DNA from: Gnetum montanum
Taxonomy: Eukaryota > Streptophyta > Gnetopsida > Gnetales > Gnetaceae
Direction: 5' to 3'
DNA length: 64,000 bases
Assembly (NCBI GenBank): GCA_015680685.1
Contig: MNCI01004504.1
Location: 498,328-562,327, forward strand
Position numbers and translations under genes: made by a program. Every line of letters begins with the position of its first letter. Within the stretch, counting starts at the first letter, position 1. Below, in pieces: positions 47,441-58,695 of this stretch. A model generated the notes under the pieces. That model searched no databases. It had not been told where the DNA came from and worked only from the letters and a program-made list of their open reading frames with translations.

Positions 47441-47900
47441 TGACTTCACCCTATTTTACCCTTGAATTCATTTGAGCTATTAACTGAAACATCACTTTGG
47501 GCTCTTTACATTTGATAGGAATAAAATTGGGTTGCCTTTCATCAGCAATCAACATTCTCCCCAAGTGTGATGCCACTAGAGCTGTGGCCCTTACAAAGAA
47601 TTTAACCAAAAAAATCAACTCAAAGTCATCTAAAGATATGACAAAAAAATTACAATCATCCTCCCAGAGGCCAACTCTAAGAGGAGAAGAGATCATACCA
47701 TGAACTGGCTCTTCTCCCAAGTTCACAGCCTTAACCTTGCTTTGGCTCTTAGCGACAGTCAAGCCAAGTTTCTCAACCAACCACTGGGACATGAAGTTAT
47801 TTGTCACTCCCATGTCAAGCATTGCAATTACCTTCTATTCATCAAGGAAGACCTCCACGAACATCAACTCATTGGCTGAAGCAGACTTTTAGTAAGAAAG
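47441..47900 (-). pseudogene. Element F protease
   Basis: A retropepsin-like open stretch of 123 codons lies at 47451-47822. The active-site motif reads 'MLDMGVTNNFMS' where the common form is LLD-S-G-A-T-H; the catalytic Asp is kept and Ser-Gly-Ala is Met-Gly-Val. 'WLVEKLGL' and 'VILGMDWL'-region equivalents follow, the latter decayed. Confidence 0.8.
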
Positions 47901-48950
47901 AGTATTCAGCAACTATAATGGGTTGCACCTCGGGTTGCTGCAATCTCCCTCACACTTCTCCAAAAGTCTAAGGGTCAAGAGCTTCTCTCTCAAAGGGTGA
48001 TCACAATCTTCATGTGGTCCATCATAGATAAAGCACCCAGATGAGAATTTCTTCCCTTTGGAGGTTCCATCTCCCTTGGGTTTGGAGGGCATCCCCTCCT
48101 TCTTCTTGTCTTTGGAGACTCGATATTGTTTTGCTCCCTTCTTACCCTCATGCTAGGGCTTCCTCTACTCTGAATTGGATCTGAAATTACCCCATTTGAA
48201 ATCAACCAAGCCATCTGCAGTAGTAATGGTCATTGGCAGATCTTTCACATTTTGCCTTCTCATCTTAGCTTGAGCCCATGGCTACAACCCTAAAAGGAAG
48301 TAAAATAACTTATCCTCATCAGACATATTTTTGATATTTATTATCAAGGAACTAAATTCCTTAGTGGTATGTCTCATATTTCTAAGGAACTCCCATGCCA
48401 CCCATGTAACATTCAAAGGAAGGAATTAATCCTTCAACTCCTTTCTTAGTGCCTCCCACATTGTGATTTGAGGGTGGCTGACACTCACATCATTCTCCAA
48501 CCACATCCTCCACCAAAGCTTTGCATCTTCTACTAGATACATGCTTATTATCATAACCCTCTAGTCCTTAGGAACATGAGAAACACAAAAGTATTGCTCC
48601 ATGTTCCATAGGAATTTTTCTAGCTCCTTTGCATTCCGGCTCCCTCCAAACTATTTTATCTCCAACACTTTTAGTTTGGAGGTGTTTGGGTTCCCACTAG
48701 AGTTTGAAGATCCTGCAAAGATCTTCTTTAGTAATGCAAGGTCATCTTCAAGGGATGAAAAATGTACCTTTATGCTCTCAATCTCGCCAACATGAGATTC
48801 GAGTTCACTTAGCACAACATCATTGTTTTACTGCAATTCATTAATCTCCCTATGGTGCAGAACCGCCTAGGCCCCAAGGGATTGAGCATTAGGAGTAGGA
48901 GCTCCAATCAAAGCTTCCAAAATAGCAACACACTCAGCATGGTCCTCCAT
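47901..48950 (-). pseudogene. Element F gag
   Basis: It starts at an ATG at 48950 ('MEDHAECVAILEALIG'), just inside the 5' LTR and PBS. A coiled-coil-like N-terminus leads to 'ALLKKIFAGSSNSSGN', the capsid core with 'FGGSRNAKELEKFLWNMEQY', 'DAKLWWRMW' and 'WEALRKELKD', then a Lys-rich stretch and a zinc-knuckle region 'CFIYDGPHEDCDHPLREK' (about 48030), in which one Cys of the usual CCHC is Tyr. Several stops, mostly amber, interrupt it. Confidence 0.85.
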
Positions 48951-48959
48951 CAAAAATAG

Positions 48960-48977
48960 CCTTACTTCAATACCAAC
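48960..48977 (-). other. Primer-binding site of element F
   Basis: Minus-strand 'gttggtattgaagtaag' follows the 5' LTR end. It resembles the initiator-Met tRNA site TGGTATCAGAGC used by many plant Ty3/gypsy elements, with several mismatches. Confidence 0.5.
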
Positions 48978-49522
48978 TATCACCAGGTGAATCGTAGTGG
49001 CTAATTTTTCTCACCTAGTGATAGTGCTAAGTGCCCCAACTTAGCCAGCTACTCGCAACAAATGCACAACAATGCTCAAGCTCAACAGAAATACACTTAC
49101 AGGAAAACTCCCAACCTTTACTCTCAAAGGAATATGTTACAACCCGCACAAGAGGTTGCCTCAATGTGAGTAGCACCTCTTACTTTTATAGGCATAAGCG
49201 TACCCGACCTTGCCAGTGCACTCCCATGACTGGTGTTACAAACGCATCACTTGCATCTCCAAAGAGTATGCATGTAATCCCTTTGCATGCGCTACATCTA
49301 GGCAAACCCAGTTGTAGTCCCCTCACATGTGTCACACCTAGCTTCCTCTAGATGTGCATGCGCTACATCTAGGAAAACCCAATTATAGTCCCCTCGCATG
49401 CATCACACCTAGCTTCGCCTAGCGGTACCAAATGTTTTTCCACACTCCAAGTGTGGATCAATTGTAACTCAAGTATGCCTACACATGAGCCTACAATTGT
49501 GGCAACTCAAGAGGCTATGACA
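48978..49522 (-). repeat. Element F 5' LTR (545 bp)
   Basis: On the minus strand it runs from TGTCATAGCC (49522) to GGTGATA (48978). It contains the same ~71-bp internal duplication as the other LTR and a TATA box at 49183-49190. Confidence 0.9.
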
Positions 49523-50094
49523 CCTACCCTTAGTACAAAACCACCAAATTAAAATTTTTTGACCACTTTCAACTAGGCTTTCCAAGGTTTAGGGGTTCTC
49601 AAGAGTGATTAGATAGACTCTTAGCCATGTGGGCCCCTTCTAGGGTTCAAATTTGGGTATGATGGGTAGTGGGGGGTATGAATGAGGCTCACCCCTTTTG
49701 TTCCATGTTGAGCCTTCCCCTCCCCCACCCTAGGGGGTAAGCCATGGGGTACACCCAAGGTGACTATTTGCAACAAAGTTATATTTTTATGGTTTTAAGG
49801 GGTGGAAGGCATGCATCCACGTTGAGTATGGAACCCCTAATGTGGATGAAGGGGGTTGAGACTTGAGTGTGGTTCTATGTGTTTAAGGAATCAAAACCCC
49901 AACATTGACATAGCTACCAACCCAAAGAATAGCATGTGTGAGGTCATAAGATGGGACCCATGGTTTACAAATATAAAAAATAAAAAATTAAGAAAAAAAG
50001 GTATTTGTTTTTTTCCCTCCTTCACTTCCAGCATGGAGGATAGTTTTCCCTCCTTCACTTCCAGCATGGAGGATAGTTTCCCTTCCCCTCCCTC

Positions 50095-50095
<1 letters not shown>
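49523..50095 (-). repeat. Element E satellite-like sequence, right of F
   Basis: This continues 43711-43979 with the words 'ccatgttgagcc', 'atccacgttgagtatggaac' and 'cagcatggagg'. A 33-bp unit is exactly repeated in tandem at about 50021-50086 ('ccctccttcacttccagc'). Confidence 0.6.
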
Positions 50096-50126
<31 letters not shown>

Positions 50127-50127
50127 N
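50096..50127 (+). repeat. Poly-C run ending in an N
   Basis: Thirty-one consecutive C are followed by one unresolved base at 50127. Length and junction are unreliable. Confidence 0.8.
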
Positions 50128-52043
50128 GAGTTGCCATACATAGAATTTGCATGTAAGGGTTTGGGTGGAAATGTTGGGGTTTATGGATTTTTAATGCCAA
50201 AACTTGTACAAACGTATCACAAACCACCATTCTATTAATCAACGTAGTGGAGGAGAGCCTTGACATCCATTTCTATAGCTAATCTTTTGGAATCTTAGCG
50301 TTGAAGCTTCTTCTCCCTCTCTTGGCTAGCATTGAGGCTTTTCCCCCCTTTGGATTTCAAGCCTATTCCCAACATTGAGCATTCATCATGAAGAAAAATA
50401 GCAAGAATCTTCACATCCAAGCATCAAATGAGGTTTCCAAAAGGATTTCCACCTTTCCTAAGGTCGTTTCCATCCAAGGAACCTCCTCATCAATTCCAAT
50501 GTAGGCCATTCTTTACCTTTTTGATAGTGTTCTAGATATGTTTTGTTGTTTTTTCTATGTGATAATAGGACATTTTTCTTAGATCTAGTCAAAAGGAGTT
50601 AATAAAATTGAATTCTAGTGAAATCCCACATCATGTTTTTGCCATTTTCATGTGGACCTAGAGTTATTTTTTTTGTTTTCACCTTAGCAAATAAGATTTT
50701 AAAAATTAGGCTTGCCTTTTCAAGTGCTTTTTCTAAAAATCTCATGTTGAGGCCATTTTCTTAGATCTAGGGCTAAGGATTCACTAAAATTAAGTTCTAA
50801 TGGCATCCTACCCATTTATTTTGGTGCATTTTGTGATGGGTTGATGTTGGTTTGGCTATTTTTGTTATAATCTATGGCTACATAATGTCAAATTTGTGTT
50901 TTTTGATGCTTTTTTATTCAAATAAGCAAGTTATGTTGTGTACTTTTTTATTAGAAAAATTACTTAATTTTTTTCAAAGTTTAATGTTTTTTGTTTTTAA
51001 TGTTGTGTTTAAGATTTGTAATGGCTATGGTCTTGTTTAATTTAGAGTTATATTGATCAACTTATGGATATTTTAGTTTGGTTGTGCAATTACGGGTTTG
51101 TGCTCTTTTTCATATTTCCATCAATATTAATGAATTTTTTCTAAAAACCCAATTGGTGTTTTAAATTTTTATTGATTATGGATGCATAGGGCTCAATTCA
51201 AGCTTTCAAATGGTGGTAGAATCACTTTTTTTGGAGCTCAATTGAATGTTTAGTAATTTTTTTCTAACCTTATGTGAATGGGGGTTGATGGTGACAACCA
51301 CAGTTTTGTTATTTTTGGCTATGTTTGGTGTAAGAGTGGTTACATGTTTTCATTTGCAATAGTCATGGCTAGAACGTTCATGATTTTAGGGTTCCTTCTA
51401 TGGTGGAATCACTAAAATTGGGACTAAGATGAATTTTTTACAAATTTTATAATAAGGTTGTGTTAATTAGTCTAAATTTGGTTGTAGCACTTTACCCCTT
51501 TGAGGATGGATGTGGTTGTCATAATTGGAGTCATCAACCTCCATGTCTTACGGATTCTTCTTTTTATACATTATAATTTTTTGTGTTTTTTAAAGAAAAT
51601 AACTTTTTACTATTTTTAGTAAGTTTTTTTATTTATGTCTATTATGGCCACTTTTTCTATGTTTTAATTCTTTTTCTGAATTAATGCATGTTTTGAGCTA
51701 AGGAATAATTTTGGTTGTGATGTTTTAGTTATAATAGTTTTGGCTATGATATCAAGTCTAGGAGAAGTTGTAATAATATATTTATTTTTTGTGAATTTTC
51801 TTAAGCAAATTTGAACCAACATCCTAGAGCTTTTATGAATGCTAATTTCACCCCCCAACTAGGATGTGTAAAATTTGTTAAAAGAATTCTAATTGTTGGA
51901 ATATTGTGTTAATGTTGTTTTTTTGTTTGTTTTTTATACTTTCCCCCTATAGGGTCTTGCTCAAACTAATGCTCATTGTGGTTAAGCTAGTTTCCATTCT
52001 TTGCTACCTTGGTCAACCTACAAACCACACCCCTCTTCCTAAC
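50128..52043. other. T-rich upstream region of the E antisense-type gene
   Basis: About 1.9 kb with no supported gene. It mirrors the A-rich 19571-21430 region of A in reverse complement ('ttagatctagtc', 'ttttggctatg') and is the 5' flank of the gene that follows. A 'cccctatag|ggtcttgctc' word at 51945 could be an acceptor of a 5'UTR intron. Confidence 0.45.
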
Positions 52044-52391
52044 ATGGCATTAAAGAAGATGTCAACATGCTTCCACCCAGGGCCAAGGGATTTTCTTGCC
52101 TACCTTCTCTAGCACCTTAATATGATGATGTGGTCACACTTGTCTAAGGAGGTAGCTGCAATCATTATGGAGACTTTGCCACCTAGGTCTACATGGTTGA
52201 TTGCTTGTTTTATAACTAATGGACTGAAGACCTAAGAAATACGAAAGCTAGTGGATTTCATTAGTCCATGGTACCTTTAAAATATCTAGGACATACCAAA
52301 GTATTCATAATACAACATGAACTCTGATGATTGTGCAAAGAGTCCACTATTTGTTCCAAAATCCTCTAGGAACTGTGTACCGATTACAAAG

Positions 52392-52482
52392 GTAAGAACA
52401 ACTATTACAGGCTTTAATATTTTTGTTTTACCAAGTTTAGCCTTCTCTCTTCTAACTTGTTGGTTTCACATGTATCTTGTAG
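52392..52482 (+). other. Putative intron 1 of the E gene
   Basis: Donor 'aaag|gtaaga' and acceptor 'atcttgtag|gcacagg', 91 bases, T-rich 3' end. The acceptor side aligns with the A copy ('cttatag' before 'tcaatgatt'). Confidence 0.65.
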
Positions 52483-54524
52483 GCACAGGATCAATGATTA
52501 AGGTTTGATCAAGAATGATCAAACCTTGGTAGTAGCCCATACTACATTGAATGAATTCACCAAGGGCCCTAAGATTAGATATGTTATTTTTGAATAGATA
52601 AGAGGGGATTTTGATGAATATCTGGCTAGATTTGAACCTATTTACAAGAAGTGTGTGGCTGCCAAAATAGCACATAGTTCGTGGATGGCCCCTAAGGATA
52701 TCAAAGATATGGGTATGGGTATTACCACTAGGACCTCCACACAAGCCTCACCAAGAAGAAGAAGAGTGCAAAATTAGGTATATTGTTACATTAAAGGGTT
52801 TATGATTACTTAGGCCTTAATTTTCTTATGGCTAAAACATAGTTTTATTGACACCAAATACTTGTATTTTTCTTACAAGGCCTTCCACTTTTGCAAATGT
52901 TATCATACCCCTCACTAGACATTTTTTGGAGAATCTCATGATAAAGCTCTGTGAGGTGGGTCCAGCATAGGAATGGTTAAGGAAGAATGCATCTAAATAC
53001 ATTCAAGCAAACATTTCTCATGCAGGTTTGCATGAGATCTTCATGATGTCCAACACTATCATCCCTTCAACAGAAATGTTGAACATCATTGATTCTTTTG
53101 ATGAAAAACCTAATGTATTCTACACCATAGTACGAGGATTATTCATTTCTATTGTCATTAGTGCATCTACCTTCCACAAATTATTTGGTATTTCTTCTAA
53201 TGAGATGAGTTGCCACCAAATTGATGAAAAAGATAGGCCACCATGCAGAGGTTAAGGAATGGCTTGGTGCTACCAAGGGCCACTTTGGTCTTGCTTGCAG
53301 TAGCTTTATGAACCTTGCTGCAAAAGAGTCTTATCCCATATTCAAATCTAGGGTATTTCCTAAATTATTATCACAAAAGAAGGTTATTGGAATTGCATAG
53401 GGATGGACCTTCAAGAAAGTTAAGATGGAGGGGACTTGTTTTAACTAGGCTTCTTCCTTGGCTATGAGCCTTAAAGAGGAAATCCTCAAAATTCACATAG
53501 ACTCTTCCACAATAGTCCACATGCATTATCCATTTTTTTGCAGGGTATTTGAAGAGGTTTGCAAAATCTGTGGTGGTGAATACAAGTGGATCATAGGTGC
53601 ATCAAGACCCACGATAACTCTTGAAGCCTTGAATAAAGCATCTTTATCCAACCATGAGGGCCCAAAATCCACTAGAGGATGTGGGAGATTCACTATCTAT
53701 GACCACCAAGGATCTTGATGTTAATCAGTGTGAATCCCCCAGCAACATAGGGAAGGTACCTCTTACATTTCTAGCAAATATCAAGAGGATCAAACAATTG
53801 CATGTTGAAGCTATTGGAGCAGCCAAGGCTAATTTGAAGAGGCCTACAAAAGAAGCACCACTAGCAACAATGCCACCCTCCAAGAAAATGATTATCTTCA
53901 AGATCCCACACTTGGACTGGGTAGTCATAGGTATACTTCTACTATGTTTCCTTTTCCTTTTCCAGTTATGTTTTTGGTTATGTTTTATTCAATGGCTGTT
54001 CATGTTAATTTATCTAACATTTTATGGCTATAGATCAATAGCAAAACTTGGCAGGCCAAGTTGCTGCTACAAAAGAAGAAAAAAGGCAATCATACAAGGC
54101 ACATAAGTGTGTCAAAGAGGAGGAGAAAAGGCATAGAGCTACTATAATAGAAGAATAGAGACATGTAGAGGAGGTACTCTTGCAACAAGATATGGGTGAT
54201 CTTGATGCCTTGTTCGACAGGTCACTACCTAGGGAGTCCTTGATCAAAATCCATGATAATGATGAAGATGATCATGAGAAGGATCTAAAGAGCATAGGTA
54301 TACTTATGTTCTACTTATTATTGCCTATAGTTTTATTTTTGATTTTAGATTTCTTACTTATCCAACAATTTTTATGCTTATCGTAGTTCCTGAGCTAGCA
54401 ATAAAGGTCCATGTACTTGAGTTTCACATGAAACCATGGGTAGAGGTCCTAAACATGATAGAATTCATGCATTGGATGGAAAAGGATATCGTTGGTTAGT
54501 TGTAATAGGTTGCATCCAAAATAG

Positions 54525-54627
54525 GTAAGAACCATGTATTGATATGCCTTAGCCATTTTGCTATGAGATGTATTTTATGTTACCACTATATTTCATATTG
54601 AGTTCATGATTTTTTTTTTGTTTTTAG
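54525..54627 (+). other. Putative intron 5 of the E gene
   Basis: Donor 'atag|gtaagaacc', acceptor 'tttgtttttag|tgcc', 103 bases, with a long T tract before the AG. Confidence 0.6.
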
Positions 54628-55656
54628 TGCCATCAATCACATAGGATCTAGCCCAAGCCATGGAATTCAACTCCTTGCCTAAACTTCCTTCTAACACCAC
54701 ATATGTCCCCTTGAAGCTTTACAAAACTAAAACTAATCTAGCAATTTCATGTGCTAAATCTTCATGGGAGATTCAAAGGTCTAACTAATCCCTATGGAAA
54801 TGAGTTATGATCTTGAAGAAGGAAAATAAAAAACAAGCTGAGAGGATCTAGGATCTTGAGGAGCATAAGGCCTTTTTGGATACCCAAGTGGACAACTTGG
54901 GAACCTTATGAACCAAAGAGATCATGTGGGCCCACTATTGGCACACTATCCATGATAAGATTACTCTTTCTCAGGAGTTTCTTAAGCAAAAAATTTAGAT
55001 GAACTTGATTTCTCAAAAGGTACAAGATTGGAAGGATTATTGTGCTTGGGTCCTTGAGTGGGGTAAGATCCAAAGGGACGACAAGTGTTACTATAAGGTC
55101 AATCAAGATGCCTATTTGAAATGAATGAAGAAGGAGAAAATCAAATGACAAAAGAGAGAGATGTTTATTCAAGGCATTTAGGTTGAGAGTGCTTTCAACC
55201 TCTTTGAAAGCACTCTGATAGTGGTTGAATCTCCTACTCCATAGATCACCACAACTACAAATGAGGTTGCTACAGCTACTATCTTACAAGAGCCACTATC
55301 ATGGACAAGTGTCGATAGAACCAACATCCTTATAGGCATCAATTTAGGAAACACTAACTAGGCTGGTATGATAAAAGACCAGATTCTCCAACATTTGGAG
55401 ACTAGCTTTATCATTCTCCCCAAACATTTTCAAAGCTAGATTCTCCATAGGTATGATGGCTTTTATGTTTTGCAATTTTTTTTTGTTTTGTCTAGTTCAT
55501 GTTATGATCTTGGTTATTATGGTTAATAACTAGTTTTTTGTTGCTATCTTATAGGAATTTTATATTGTTGGTGGCCCTAGTGGTGTAGGCACTCACAATG
55601 ATGATGCACCACCACTACCTCCTCCAAATTCCCCCTTGGCTCCATCAGATGCCTAA

Positions 55657-55789
55657 TGTGATAATCTTTATTATTTATTTTAGTTTATGCTTGACATTGT
55701 GTGGCTTATGTCAGCCAACACTTGAGTTGTAAACATTTCATTATTTATGATTGATATTTTTAACATTTCTGTCACACAATGTGACCATG
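55657..55789 (+). other. 3' flank of the E gene up to D2
   Basis: A short non-coding flank. 'cacacaatgtgacca' matches the reverse complement of A at 16450-16475; D2 is inserted right after it. Confidence 0.5.
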
Positions 55790-56033
55790 TGATGAGTGGT
55801 GAGGTACCCCTACACTCAACCATACGAATACAAGCATTTCACGCATGATCCGGTCGAACTTCGTAGATGGACTACTTGTGGTATCTAGACAATTACTCAT
55901 AGATCATAGTTCATTGTCTTCCCACCTGGACTACTATTAGCTTGTCACGTATGGTTTAGTCCAGAGTAAGGTGTATGATGTGTTCCTATGCTAATGCTAC
56001 TCCTAGGGCTAATGGAAAATAATATCAACTAAA

Positions 56034-56068
<35 letters not shown>

Positions 56069-56726
56069 AGATATTCTAAGTGAAATGAGCATCCATTCCT
56101 TAATCATCCATACACATCTTGGACCTCATGCACGACTACCACTAGGATTACCAAGCACATGGCTTACGTACGCTACTAGGTTACCAAGTAGTCACACTTG
56201 AATGCTCGTGATTAAGTTGTACTCATTCTGCATTACTAGGAGATAAGGGTGAGAGATATTAACTAAGAAAGTAGTATATAACAAATAAATAATTAATTAA
56301 TTAAGCTAAGTGGATGTTGTAATGATGAAGTAATCTCAATCTTTATTGGTGGTCATGTGCATGTCCAAGTACGCCACACTTGAATAAGGATGTCGTATAA
56401 TTACAATCACCATACTATGGGCATCCACTAGGAAATAATTCTAACTCTAAGAAGGAAAAAATGGAAGATTTTGGATAAGGTACTAAGAACTAATACCAAA
56501 ACCAAGTGCATTACCTTTTATTTATAGGCTCACATGAGAACTGCGATATCGCATACCCGATATCGCATGCAGGCCACGATATCAAGGGTCTGATCACAGG
56601 AGTCTGATAATAGGACCTAGTTCGATATTAGGACCTATCAAACTTGGTATCTTGTATCAGGGTTCTAATAATAGACGTTTGATAATAGGGGTCCAATAAC
56701 AGGACCTGATAGACCATGACTTATCA
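55790..56726 (-). repeat. Element D2 3' LTR (937 bp)
   Basis: TGATGAGTGG at the left end and ATCA at the right, with the PPT immediately right ('tacccccacaactg' plus strand). It aligns with the D1 and D3 LTRs and is intermediate in CpG content. An (AG)n run lies at 56037-56065, and the TATA box at 56518-56526. Upstream of the TATA are partial GATATCGCAT palindromes at 56543-56590. Confidence 0.88.
56037..56065 (+). repeat. (AG)n microsatellite in the D2 LTR
   Basis: About 14 AG dinucleotides, absent from the D1 and D3 LTRs, so it expanded after insertion or in this subfamily. Confidence 0.8.
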
Positions 56727-56889
56727 TACCCCCACAACTGAATAACAACTCATCCTCAAGTCAAAGAAAGTGAGGAATAAGTTAAATTGATTACATAGTG
56801 GATAGGTATGGGATTATTGATTGACTAGGAATTTATTTATGACATAGTGGAGAATTAAATAAAATTTGGACATAGACACAAAAGAAAAA

Positions 56890-57339
56890 ACTTGTGGAAC
56901 TCATGAGGTTTCTAGTAGTCGTGGCTCCTTTATGGGTGCCTCTCCTTTATGTTGCACGATCAGGCTTCTAAGATTGATACCATTCAAGAAGAACTTGATG
57001 TTTCTCCTCTTCTATCCAAGGATTATGAGCCATCCATGCTAATGTTCCAATGTTTGATGGACTCAGCACTTTCCATGAACATGGTAGTTGCAGGAACACT
57101 TGATTGGCCTTGACATGTTATGCTGCAAATACTTGTCATTCCTCTTCATAGGCTTGGACCCTGACCTATCCACCTTTTTCTTGGATAGATTATGCAGTAA
57201 CAAGAGTTCCATGATGGATGTTGAGTGATTGTGCCTCCTACTCTTCATGTTTTGCATGAAGTCCTTGGCCTCTGCCTCCCCTTGGTCATTCGATTGCACC
57301 TTGAGAAGGTCCTCCTTGTTGTCTTCTTTTAGGGGCCAT
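56890..57339 (-). pseudogene. D2 downstream ORF, internally deleted version of the D1 ORF
   Basis: It starts at an ATG at 57339 (Met-Ala-Pro-Lys-Arg-Arg) behind a likely intron ('taag|gtatga' donor near 57405, acceptor region ending 'gattataa'). The first ~60 codons match the D1 start, and the last ones ('AHNPWIEEEKHQVLLEWY') match the D1 end. The roughly 1.7 kb middle of D1 is missing. Function unknown. Confidence 0.55.
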
Positions 57340-58695
57340 TTATAATCACACAAGATTAATTGTTAGTAAGGTTATTGAAAAAAAGTTCAATGATTTCATA
57401 CCTTACTCATTGCCTTTAATAAATGTTGAACTTTTTGCTTAGTGTTATCTTAAAGTTAGAAATTTTTTCAAGGAAGTTGCCCTAAAAGTTTAATGTCGAA
57501 CCTGGTTTGTTTAGCTAACACATAAAAGGACCTGGTTTTGAGGAATTTTTGATAAAATTATGAGAAAGGAAAGAATATATTTTTCAATGAAGTACTCATA
57601 GGGTATAAGATGATGTGGTGGTATGCAACAAGTACAAATTGCAAAAGTCACGCAAGTGGGTCCTTTCCAAAGCAGGTTCCAACCTATAATGTCCTTGCAT
57701 AACTACACCTTAAAATGTATATAGGCACTAGAAGGGTTAAATGTAATCCATACCAGTTTTACAAAACATACACATGTAGATACCACCAGAATAAGGTAAG
57801 AATCCTATGCTATACGAGACACGAGCTACAATTACATGAACAACGAGATGAGACAGACTATAGAAGGGATTGTAGAGATTGGGACATGAGGTAACTAACC
57901 TAGGGCACAATGAATCCTATGTATAAAGCATGATTAAGATGTCATTATCCCATCATTCCAAGATCAGGACCAAGTCCATTTCTTTGATCAGTGACATCAC
58001 ATTATGTCATCCCATGATGTGTGACTATGAGAGTACCATAACAACAAGGCATATGATCACTTGGCATTTTGTTCAACAGAGGAGTCATTTTCTCTTTGTG
58101 GCACTTTCTTTGTTTTTTTTCTTTTTTTTTCTTTTTTTTTATTGCTGAATCCAAAGAAACCACCAACCTTCAGGCATGGATGCATGTCTTTCCAGTGGGA
58201 CCCCCTAAAATAGCATTGGATTTTTGAGTGCCATTTGATTACTCTTACTCCCATTTTACGTTAGATCTACAAGGATCTTAGTACAACCACATTGTGTGAT
58301 AACTCTCACAAACGTCACCAAAGAGAATCTGCAAGTCCCCTTGATGTCACAACCTAATCATTCCTTCTTGGTCCATCCTTCTTCATTTTGGGTACAATGA
58401 ACACAAAATTAATTTTAAGTTTCAAGAATGTCAAGAATATCACTGTATCCTTGAACAAAACCTCTTATTTGTAGAGTGGATGAGTGGGTGTAATGGGCTC
58501 ACTATCCAAATAATTGATCACTTGAGACTCAATAACATAGAACTAACCTCAACCAATGAGCCACATGAGTTTTTTATTCGTAGATGAGATTACTTATATA
58601 AAAAGATAAAAAGACAAAAAGATAAAACAAGAAATTGAAATATGAAAAAATGGAAAACGAAAAGTTGTAAAATTAAAGAAAATAAAAAGTAGTTA
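57340..58695 (-). other. D2 non-coding region with conserved blocks
   Basis: No gene is supported. Blocks at 57653-57710 and 58332-58372 match D1 and D3. A poly-T tract of T8-9 runs is at 58112-58141. Confidence 0.5.

Larger units (their letters stand above)
43980..49522 (-). mobile_element. Element F: chromovirus-type Ty3/gypsy retrotransposon (5.5 kb)
   Basis: A complete minus-strand element with LTRs at 43980-44521 (3') and 48978-49522 (5'), and flanking CCTAT (43975-43979) and CCTAC (49523-49527), an imperfect TSD. In sense order it has gag with a knuckle-like motif, protease, RT, RNase H, and integrase with a C-terminal chromodomain. That order and the chromodomain place it among plant chromoviruses; its compact size fits the shorter clades, but I do not name one. 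All parts carry stops, yet it is the best-preserved autonomous element in the window. Confidence 0.9.
52044..55656 (+). pseudogene. Accessory gene copy in element E: seven exons, about 1,000 codons, function unknown
   Basis: This is the most complete copy of the gene found antisense in A and G. From ATG 52044 (Met-Ala-Leu-Lys-Lys) it reads through seven exons separated by introns at about 52392-52482, 52778-52879, 53931-54033, 54298-54386, 54525-54627 and 55452-55554. All are GT-AG and 89-103 bases long. Exon 2 has 'LNEFTKGPKIRYVIFE' and 'DEYLARFEPIYKKCV' and ends in a basic 'SPRRRRVQN'. Exon 3 has 'STEMLNIIDSFDEKP', 'FMNLAAKESYPIFKSRVFPK' and 'LSQKKVIGI'. Later exons are acidic ('HDNDEDDHEKDL') and Lys/Gln-rich, and the last ends 'PPPLPPPNSPLAPSDA'. 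There is no signal peptide or known catalytic motif. Several stops and frameshifts make it a pseudogene. Exon limits are my reading and were not tested. Confidence 0.72.

Noticed and set aside
49856-50143. A proline-rich protein from the open frame over the poly-C run
   Set aside because: The proline stretch is the homopolymer and the repeat is the 33-bp tandem; there is no homologue in A's equivalent region.
51906-52112. Hydrophobic N-terminal extension of the E gene
   Set aside because: The upstream part is T-rich intron-like sequence ending in a possible acceptor; homology to A starts near the ATG at 52044.
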